Origin: CAZAQK01 sp050249355
GTDB lineage: Bacteria; Pseudomonadota; Alphaproteobacteria; Rickettsiales; SXRF01
Assembly (NCBI GenBank): GCA_050249355.1
Contig: JBFWQQ010000001.1
Location: forward strand, 17,890-81,889
Length of the DNA stretch: 64,000 nucleotides
Reading direction: 5' to 3'
Below, piece after piece: positions 54,323 through 61,616 of this stretch; within the stretch, counting starts at the first letter, position 1, and the number at the start of each line of letters is the position of its first letter. A model generated the notes under the pieces. That model saw nothing but the letters and a program-made list of their open reading frames with translations, was not told the origin of the DNA and ran no database searches. The translations under genes were made by a program, and so were the position numbers.

Positions 54323-56910
54323 ATGCTCCTGCAAAACTGGCGCTTCCTTCCGTCGTTTATCTGATGCTGGATAACAATCTTTATTCACGCGATATGATGA
54401 AGCTATTGCGGGATTTTTCTGCCGTGTTGGGTAAGCTTGGCATACAAGCCAAATATATTGAGACCACACAGGGCTTTCGGGAGAAGTCGCGTGATGTATT
54501 GCACCCTTCCGTGGATGCTACGGAAAATGGCGGCCGCGTTTCCTCCTACACGCAGCTTTATAAAGATCACCCGGATTGGTTTGAGCTTATACATACCCAA
54601 GAAGCCGATGATTATCTTGCGGCATTTCGAAAGGTGATAGTGGAAAAAGTCATGCCCGCAATGTGGCATAACATGACGGGCAAGCAGCAGGCAGCGTACA
54701 GGGATGCGCACCCCGGATTTGATGAACCCGCAAGCGGAGAGGTACAGGATGTACCCAGCGCATATACCTATGTACGTGAGATACAACGCAAAAGTTTTAA
54801 GATCTTGCAACACAGCGGGGGTAACCCGGCCATTACACAGGCGGAGGATATTGATGTGTTTAATCCTGCGCTATTGCAGGACACCGCCACCCCACTGGCA
54901 ATGGCCATTTTACAGGCATACAACAAAGAACTGAATAATCGCAGTGTGATCAATGCCATTGTTAAAACCGACGAGGAATTTCAGGCGGCGCGATTTAATT
55001 CCGGTGACCGTTCGTGGCCGCAAGTGATCAGGAACAACCTGACAGAGCGTCCGGATGCCAGCAATTCAGTGGTGGTTGTCATTACTGATGACGGGCCTGC
55101 CGTGGAAGAATTAAAAAACGGGATAGGCCAAGATAATATCAACAAGCTGGATAGTTTTTATGTGCTATCCGGTACGGGATTTATGTTGTTAATTAACCGG
55201 ATGATCAGGCATCTGGAGAAATCCGGCAAGGATATACAAATGGCAGATGCCGAAGCCGCAAGAAAAATGCTGGAACGTGATGCCGGCAGCCAATACTGGC
55301 AGCAATCCATACGCAGGGATGAAAATCTGGTTTCTGGCGCGGCACCTAAACTGTCTGACCGAATTTGCGACATCATACAAAGACAGACACACGTAGCCCC
55401 GCCACCTGAAACCGGCAAGGAAGAAATTGTTGTAAAGAATGATAAGGCATTCCCACAAAACCCCAATTACGAAGAGCATCTGGCAGCTACGGTTCGCCTG
55501 GTGGGTGCTATGCACAAACTATCAACCAAAACCCTACAGGAGGAATATCAGGCAAGGCAGGAAGAAAAAGATGGTCAAACGCTTCTCTATCTGGATGAAG
55601 GGTCGAGGAGAAGTGTTGAAAAAGCCCCTGGCTTCTTTACGTTGCACGGCAGTGCGCGAAACGGGCTGTATTTTTACCCTGTATTTGCAAGAAAGATCGG
55701 CGATGTGGATTTTCGTTTCACTACAAATCCCCACAATGCCGGTGAAATACCCGGCGATCATGAACCGATCATCCGCCAGCAACTGGAAGGCGCTGGTTTC
55801 ACAGATATAACAACATCCAAGGAAAAAACGCGCTCGGGGGAGGTCCGAAGGATCAAGTTCGATATGGCGTATCTTTCACCAGCCGACGGGCAGAAATATG
55901 GCCTGAGCATGGATGTAAACTTCAGTAACATGGTGCCTTTGCTACCCACCCGGCAAGTACGCTTTGGTCAAACATTCTCCGGCTTCCAGAAGCCTGTGCA
56001 GACAGGGCCTAACCCCATTCTGATCGAACACCCGTTTGAGATTCTTGGCAACAAACTGGTGGCATTGGTAGATAACCGGGGCGGCAGCAAGGAAGCACGG
56101 CTGAATGCCAAAAAGCAGGCAAAGAACATATTTGATGCCACCCAATATTTGAACCGCCACTTGGGTTATCCCGGAGAAGGTGGGTTCCATGATGACATAA
56201 CCGGCCTGTATCTTGCGCAAAAGAATGGCACCATGTGGCTGATGAGCCCGGATAATCCTATTACCCGCCTGCGCTTTAACCTTGAAGTTGCAGAGAAGCT
56301 TGCACAGCCGAATAATGCTGGTGCGTTGGCGCGCATGGGTATCCACGATCAGGAGTTATTGCTTCCATACCTGATGGAGGTATACCGCGAATCCTATGGG
56401 CGCACCAAATACCTCAAGCAGCATGACCAGGAATTTGACGAAACGGCACATGAGGAGCAGGCACGAAAACGTATTCTTGAGTTCACGAGAATCGCCGAGC
56501 GCCTGCTGGAGCCATTCCGCGCCCTCAGCCCGACTGCCGGGGTGAAGCTACAGCAGGTCAATACGCCCGAGGCAGAATTCGTGCGGCTTTTAAAGCAAGG
56601 CATTGTAGATCCCGGCATGCTGCTGCGGCCAAAAGAACGTTTTGAACACTACAAGGCCGCAGGATGGCGCAATGACCGGTCACGCCTATCCTTCAAGGAG
56701 AAAATGGAAGCGTTCTTTAGCGAGAACGGCCATCCGGAATTAATCACATCGGTGGATATGGATAAATTGGAACGTGCACTGTATGAGCGCATTGCCGGGA
56801 ATACACTGTTGCGCTCGCGGGCAGAACATTATGCAATACGCAAAAGCAAAAAGCTGACAGTGGTAGGGCCGGATGATCCGCCACCCGCTTTAGGAACCCA
56901 GATAACATAG
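54319..56910 (+). CDS. Large multidomain protein with PIN-like and AbiEii-like regions (candidate toxin/effector)
   Basis: An 863 aa protein that I cannot assign to a named family. The N-terminal part (about 10-300) looks PIN-like: a strand with an acidic residue (VYLMLDNNLYSRD), a mid acidic EADDY and, at 248-262, SVVVVITDDGPAVEEL before the strand FYVLSG. The middle and C-terminal part (about 440-615) looks like the AbiEii nucleotidyltransferase fold: Asp462 and Asp464 in GDVDFRF, a later strand with Asp532 in SMDVNFSN, then the family-like FEILGNKLVAL and RLNAKKQAKNIFDATQYL. The C-terminal 250 residues are helical and unknown. Domain calls are by pattern only. It follows tRNA-Tyr and a coupled small gene. 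Confidence 0.75.
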   Translation: MNAPAKLALPSVVYLMLDNNLYSRDMMKLLRDFSAVLGKLGIQAKYIETTQGFREKSRDVLHPSVDATENGGRVSSYTQLYKDHPDWFELIHTQEADDYLAAFRKVIVEKVMPAMWHNMTGKQQAAYRDAHPGFDEPASGEVQDVPSAYTYVREIQRKSFKILQHSGGNPAITQAEDIDVFNPALLQDTATPLAMAILQAYNKELNNRSVINAIVKTDEEFQAARFNSGDRSWPQVIRNNLTERPDASNSVVVVITDDGPAVEELKNGIGQDNINKLDSFYVLSGTGFMLLINRMIRHLEKSGKDIQMADAEAARKMLERDAGSQYWQQSIRRDENLVSGAAPKLSDRICDIIQRQTHVAPPPETGKEEIVVKNDKAFPQNPNYEEHLAATVRLVGAMHKLSTKTLQEEYQARQEEKDGQTLLYLDEGSRRSVEKAPGFFTLHGSARNGLYFYPVFARKIGDVDFRFTTNPHNAGEIPGDHEPIIRQQLEGAGFTDITTSKEKTRSGEVRRIKFDMAYLSPADGQKYGLSMDVNFSNMVPLLPTRQVRFGQTFSGFQKPVQTGPNPILIEHPFEILGNKLVALVDNRGGSKEARLNAKKQAKNIFDATQYLNRHLGYPGEGGFHDDITGLYLAQKNGTMWLMSPDNPITRLRFNLEVAEKLAQPNNAGALARMGIHDQELLLPYLMEVYRESYGRTKYLKQHDQEFDETAHEEQARKRILEFTRIAERLLEPFRALSPTAGVKLQQVNTPEAEFVRLLKQGIVDPGMLLRPKERFEHYKAAGWRNDRSRLSFKEKMEAFFSENGHPELITSVDMDKLERALYERIAGNTLLRSRAEHYAIRKSKKLTVVGPDDPPPALGTQIT

Positions 56911-57105
56911 TATCAACACCCAGGCTTCGCCGGATTTCTTGTGCCATGCGAGACCCGTCTTTGGTAGATATAACAGCATGTTGAATTCAAGCCGTGTAGA
57001 ATTTCAAGTGGCTCCATCCATGGCTTGGCAAACTCAAATCCCACCCTTGCAAAATCCTAAAAATAGTAGATTATAGGCTCTTTTTTACCGTGGGGACGTG
57101 GTGTT

Positions 57106-58134
57106 ATGAAGGCGCTGGTTAAAGCAAAAGCCGAAGAAGGCATCTGGCTGCAGGATGTGCCTGAGCCGGAATACGGCATCGATGATGTGCTCATCAAGGT
57201 GCTTAAAACCGGCATCTGCGGCACCGATGTGCATATCTATAACTGGGACAGCTGGTCGCAGAAGAACGTAAAACCCGGCACTGTCACCGGCCACGAATTC
57301 GTCGGCGAGATCGTGGCGATCGGCAGTAACGTGCGCGATTTCAAGGTCGGCGACAAAGTAAGCGCCGAAGGTCACGTAGTATGCGGCCGTTGCCGCAACT
57401 GCCTTGCTGGCCGCCGGCATTTGTGCGCGCATACCAAAGGCGTGGGCATCAACCGCAACGGCGCTTTCGCCGAGCTGGTTGCCGTTCCCGCTGTCAATCT
57501 ATGGCAGTGCAGCAGCGATATCCCTCTGGAATATTACGCGATCTTCGATCCGCTGGGCAATGCAGCGCATACCGCGCTGGCGTTCGACCTTGTCGGCGAG
57601 GACGTGCTCATCACCGGCGCCGGCCCGATCGGCATCGCCGCGGTTGGCATGGCCAAGCATGCCGGCGCGCGCCATGTGGTGATCACCGATATCAACGATT
57701 ACCGTCTCGGTCTTGCCAGGCAAATGGGCGCTTCAGCGGCGGTGAACGTGCAAAAAGAAAATATCCGCGATGTGATGAAAAGCCTGAAAATGAGCGAAGG
57801 CTTCGATGTCGGTCTGGAAATGTCCGGCACGCCGGCGGGCCTCAACATGATGATCGACACCATGGTACATGGCGGCAAGATCGCCATGCTCGGCATCCAG
57901 CCCGGCAATACCGGCGTGGATTGGGACGCCGTGGTGTTCAAGGGCATGACCATACAAGGCATCTATGGCCGTAAAATGTTCGAAACATGGTACAAGCTGC
58001 AAGCGATGATACAAAGCGGCATGAATATCGAGCCGGTGATCACCCACCGCATGGGATATCAGGACTTCCAGGAAGGCTTCGATGTGATGCGTTCGGGAAA
58101 ATCGGGCAAAGTGATATTGGATTGGAACATATGA
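57106..58134 (+). CDS. tdh: L-threonine 3-dehydrogenase
   Basis: Zinc-dependent dehydrogenase that turns threonine into 2-amino-3-ketobutyrate with NAD. The 342 aa protein has the catalytic-zinc segment CGTDVHIYNWDSWSQ and GHEFVGEI, the structural-zinc CGRCRNCLAGRRHLC and the NAD Rossmann motif ITGAGPIGIAAVGMAKHAGA. Its stop overlaps the kbl ATG (ATGA), so the pathway is one operon. Confidence 0.97.
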   Translation: MKALVKAKAEEGIWLQDVPEPEYGIDDVLIKVLKTGICGTDVHIYNWDSWSQKNVKPGTVTGHEFVGEIVAIGSNVRDFKVGDKVSAEGHVVCGRCRNCLAGRRHLCAHTKGVGINRNGAFAELVAVPAVNLWQCSSDIPLEYYAIFDPLGNAAHTALAFDLVGEDVLITGAGPIGIAAVGMAKHAGARHVVITDINDYRLGLARQMGASAAVNVQKENIRDVMKSLKMSEGFDVGLEMSGTPAGLNMMIDTMVHGGKIAMLGIQPGNTGVDWDAVVFKGMTIQGIYGRKMFETWYKLQAMIQSGMNIEPVITHRMGYQDFQEGFDVMRSGKSGKVILDWNI

Positions 58135-59351
58135 CGCAGGCAGCAAGGAAAGACGCAAACATGGCACATACGCTGGACGAATCATTGGCCGTAGACCTTG
58201 CCGCTATGAAATCAGCCGGCACCATGAAAAGCTTCCGCCATATCAACACGCCGATGGATACCACGGTCGGTATGGATGAGGTAAAAGGCGAGGTGCTGGT
58301 GCTGTCTTCCAACAATTACCTTGGGCTGGCCGATCACCCGGATGTTATCAAAGCCGGTCAGGATGCGCTTAAAACCTACGGCGCCGGTACGGCGTCGGTA
58401 CGTTTTATCTGCGGGACATTTTCTATCCACCAAGAGATCGAAAAGAAGCTGGCAGAGCTGCACCGTCAGGAAGCGGCGCTGACCTATGTGTCGTGCTGGG
58501 CGGCCAATACCGGCCTGATTCCTGCTATCGCTGGCGCAGAAGATGCACTGGTGAGCGATGCGCTCAATCATGCCTCGCTGATTGATGGCTGCCGCGCCTC
58601 CAAAGCCAAACGTTTCATCTACAAGCATTCCGACATGGCCGAACTGGAAGCGCGTCTGAAAGAAGCGCAAGGTGCGCGGCGCCTGTTCATCATCACCGAT
58701 GGGGTGTTCAGCATGGAAGGCGATATCGCCAACCTGCCGGAGATCCTGCAACTGGCGAAAAAATACAACGCCTCGGTGGTGCTCGACGATTCGCACGGTG
58801 TTGGCGTGATGGGTAAGAACGGCCGTGGTACCGCCGAGCATTTCGGCATAGAAAAAGATGTCCACATCATCACCAGCACGCTGGGTAAAGCGCTGGGCGG
58901 CGCCGCCGGTGGCTATGTCGCCGGTTCCAAAACCCTGATACAGTATCTCGAGCAGGTGTCGCGCCCGCAGCTATTTTCGAACGCATTGCCAGCTACCATC
59001 GCTGGCAGCGCCATGAAAGCAGTGGATATCCTACAAAAGGAACCACAGCGCGTTGCCCGCTTGCACGAAGTGACCAAGCGTATGCGCGACGGGTTGCATG
59101 CGCACGGGTTCAAGCCGCTTGAAGGCGAATCGGCGATCGTGCCGATCATCGTGGGCGAAACCGCGTTTGCCATTAAAATGAGCGAAGCGCTGCTCAAAAA
59201 AGGCATTTTTATCACCGGTTTTGGTTACCCCGTAGTGCCCGAAGGAACGGCCCGCCTGCGCGTCCAGATGTGTGCCACGTTAACCAATGAGCAGGTCGAT
59301 TTTGCCCTTGAACAGTTCGGACAGGTTGGAAAAGAACTAAAAATCATATAG
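58131..59351 (+). CDS. kbl: Glycine C-acetyltransferase (2-amino-3-ketobutyrate CoA ligase)
   Basis: PLP enzyme that splits 2-amino-3-ketobutyrate with CoA into glycine and acetyl-CoA. The 406 aa protein has SSNNYLGLADHP, YGAGTASVRFICGT, DDSHGVGVMG and the PLP lysine in TSTLGKALGGAAGG. It follows tdh with a four-base overlap, completing threonine-to-glycine degradation. An alternative ATG is at 58161. Confidence 0.97.
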   Translation: MTQAARKDANMAHTLDESLAVDLAAMKSAGTMKSFRHINTPMDTTVGMDEVKGEVLVLSSNNYLGLADHPDVIKAGQDALKTYGAGTASVRFICGTFSIHQEIEKKLAELHRQEAALTYVSCWAANTGLIPAIAGAEDALVSDALNHASLIDGCRASKAKRFIYKHSDMAELEARLKEAQGARRLFIITDGVFSMEGDIANLPEILQLAKKYNASVVLDDSHGVGVMGKNGRGTAEHFGIEKDVHIITSTLGKALGGAAGGYVAGSKTLIQYLEQVSRPQLFSNALPATIAGSAMKAVDILQKEPQRVARLHEVTKRMRDGLHAHGFKPLEGESAIVPIIVGETAFAIKMSEALLKKGIFITGFGYPVVPEGTARLRVQMCATLTNEQVDFALEQFGQVGKELKII

Positions 59352-59404
59352 TTACACTGGTTTGTCATAATCTGCCCCTGATAGCGGCATAAGCTATTCA
59401 AATT

Positions 59405-59445
59405 CACGAAACTGTCACCTAGCAGGTGATTATTCGTGCTATGAT
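59405..59445. promoter_or_regulatory. Nested palindromes with a -10-like box ahead of the orphan membrane gene
   Basis: An inner inverted repeat TCACCT-AGC-AGGTGA (59415-59429) lies inside an outer one, CACGAA (59405-59410) and TTCGTG (59433-59438). TATGAT (59440-59445) follows, 38 bases before the ATG. A matching -35 is not evident. Either an operator of a regulated promoter or the kbl terminator. Confidence 0.4.
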
Positions 59446-59483
59446 GGATAGCAGAATATTGTTTAGGGAAACACGGATAGCGC

Positions 59484-60455
59484 ATGCGCAACCTTAACCC
59501 AGTCAAACCGGATAACCCGGAGATCATGGATATCAATCCCGACCGTAAGGAAACGGCCGGCGAGAAGATATTCGACCGCACAGTATATACCGGCATCGGG
59601 TTCGGCGTGAATGAAGGATTGTCACTGTGGGTCACCGACCAGTTCATGCACGGCAAAAACCTGCTGGCCAAGGTGCCGGGCATGAAGACCGCGGGTATGT
59701 GGTTCAGCGCCGAGGGGTTTGACCGTGCCAGCGAAGCATGGACAAGGCTCCTTAAGCTTGAAGCAAAAAATGGCAAGACCGCCAAACAGAACGGTGCGAA
59801 CTCGTTGTTGATGCTGACCTTGTTATCCGGTGGTACCTTGCTTCTGTTGCCGATGAAATGGCTGGAAGACACTAAAGCCACCTGGGTGAAAAAGGCCAAC
59901 CACATGGCCGATAAATGGGGTGGCAATAAGCTAACACCCGAACAAGTCGAAGCGCGCGATAAAGAGGTGGAGCAGCATATAGCCTGTTCGCCCCGCCAGT
60001 CATGGCCAAGCTTTCTGGTTGGGCGCACCATTGCGATCACCAGCAGCTGGGCTTCGGGCACATTCATCATGGGCCCCAAGCGCAACGAGCAGCTGATGGA
60101 CTGGTCGGAAAAAAAACTGACCGGCAGCATACAACCTAAAGAACATAAGACCACCGGCCATCGTTATGCACGGCTTGCCAGCGTGGAAACGTATTCCTGT
60201 GCCATATCTTCCATAGTTCTTGAGGCAATGAGCAAACTGTTCGCCAAGCGCAGCTCGCGGGCGCATGACCCTGAGCTGTGCCAGAAGTTCGCGGCAGAAA
60301 AGAAACAAGCGCTGCTGGCTGATGCATCGGAATCCGCTGCCACCGACGAGAATAAAAAATCCCTGCCGGAAGAACGGGCCGCAGGACGCCATAGCGCCAG
60401 CCTGCTCAGCGAGCGGGAGATGGCCACCAACACAGCCCAGACCATTCAGATATAG
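59484..60455 (+). CDS. Hypothetical protein with membrane segments (323 aa)
   Basis: Not recognised. It has a polar N-terminus, hydrophobic segments near residues 35-52, 103-122 (NSLLMLTLLSGGTLLLLPMK) and 175-198 (WPSFLVGRTIAITSSWASG), and a charged, probably disordered C-terminal tail rich in Glu, Lys and Ala. The ATG has ACGGA before it and a promoter-like region upstream. It stands alone between kbl and the efflux genes. Comparable in style, but not visibly in sequence, to the 259 aa orphan at 20444-21223. Confidence 0.65.
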   Translation: MRNLNPVKPDNPEIMDINPDRKETAGEKIFDRTVYTGIGFGVNEGLSLWVTDQFMHGKNLLAKVPGMKTAGMWFSAEGFDRASEAWTRLLKLEAKNGKTAKQNGANSLLMLTLLSGGTLLLLPMKWLEDTKATWVKKANHMADKWGGNKLTPEQVEARDKEVEQHIACSPRQSWPSFLVGRTIAITSSWASGTFIMGPKRNEQLMDWSEKKLTGSIQPKEHKTTGHRYARLASVETYSCAISSIVLEAMSKLFAKRSSRAHDPELCQKFAAEKKQALLADASESAATDENKKSLPEERAAGRHSASLLSEREMATNTAQTIQI

Positions 60456-60535
60456 CTATCATCCCTGCTTCTATTGATTGTGATTCGCAACTACTTCCTG
60501 TAATACCTTAACTGGCCATAATTACAGGAGTCTTC

Positions 60536-61615
60536 ATGAAGTACGCGCTCTGGATAATCACAGTGCTTGCCGCATGTGCTGCGCAGGCACAGCGCGGCCA
60601 GCAGGGGCCGACGGCAGTTATTGTATCAACTGTACAGCAGCGGGCTTTTGCCGACAAGGTAGAGGCGCTCGGTACGACCAAAGCCAATGAAACCGTGGTG
60701 ATAACAGCGGACACCAGCGAAAAAGTTTCCGGCATTCATTTTGAAGACGGGCAGGAAGTGCAAAAAGGTGACCTGCTGGTCACGCTCGATAAACTGGAAG
60801 AAGATGCGCAGTTCCGTGCAGCAGAGGCAGCGCGCATAGAAGCGCAGTCGGCGTATGATCGTGCAAAGAATCTGGAAGAAACCAGTGCCCTTTCCAAAGC
60901 CACCGTACAGCAGCGCCTAGCCGACTTGCGGCAGGCACGCGCCGCTGCCGAAGCGATTGATGCGCGCCTGAACGAACTGGCCATCCGTGCGCCATTCGAT
61001 GGTGTGCTTGGCTTGCGGCAGGTGAGTGTCGGTGCGTTGGTGCGCCCGGGCGATGCTATTACCACTATTGATGACTTGAACCAGATCAAGGTCGATTTTG
61101 ATGTGCCCTCAATTTACCTGGCGACGCTGCAATCCGGCCTGCCGATTATCGGTACGGTTGATGCCTACGGCGATCGTGCGTTCAAAGGTAGGGTAGCCAC
61201 GGTGGACACGCAGGTAGACCCGGTCACGCGCACGGTGACGGTGCGGGCCATCCTGCCGAATCCGGACCGGGCACTCAAACCCGGCTTGCTCATGTCCATC
61301 GAGCTTTTGAAGAATGAACGCGAAGCGCTGTTGATACCGGAAGAAGCGCTGGTAAAACGCGGCGAGAAAAATTTTGTTTTCGTAACTGAAAATAGAGATG
61401 GCAAACTGATAGCCAATGAGCGCGAGATCAAGCTGGGTGAGCGCCAGCCGGGCGTTATCGAGGTGCGCTCCGGCCTTACCGAAGGCGAGCAGGTGGTGGC
61501 GCATGGCACGGTGAAGATTCGCAGCGGCGCCGAAATTACCATCCGCGCAACCGAGAACGAAGACATGCCGCTGAAGGAATTGCTGGAGCAACAGCAGCCT
61601 GGGAAAGCTTCGTAG
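60536..61615 (+). CDS. RND efflux periplasmic adaptor subunit (MdtA/AcrA type)
   Basis: Lipoprotein-like adaptor of 359 aa. The signal peptide shows a lipobox (TVLAAC). The mature part has a barrel-sandwich/lipoyl pair (FEDGQEVQKGDLLVTLD, then IRAPFDGVLGLRQVSVGALVRPGD), a coiled coil between them, and a beta-barrel with VDTQVDPVTRTVTVRA. It links an RND permease to an outer-membrane channel. The permease starts one base after its stop. Confidence 0.93.
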   Translation: MKYALWIITVLAACAAQAQRGQQGPTAVIVSTVQQRAFADKVEALGTTKANETVVITADTSEKVSGIHFEDGQEVQKGDLLVTLDKLEEDAQFRAAEAARIEAQSAYDRAKNLEETSALSKATVQQRLADLRQARAAAEAIDARLNELAIRAPFDGVLGLRQVSVGALVRPGDAITTIDDLNQIKVDFDVPSIYLATLQSGLPIIGTVDAYGDRAFKGRVATVDTQVDPVTRTVTVRAILPNPDRALKPGLLMSIELLKNEREALLIPEEALVKRGEKNFVFVTENRDGKLIANEREIKLGERQPGVIEVRSGLTEGEQVVAHGTVKIRSGAEITIRATENEDMPLKELLEQQQPGKAS

Positions 61616-61616
61616 C

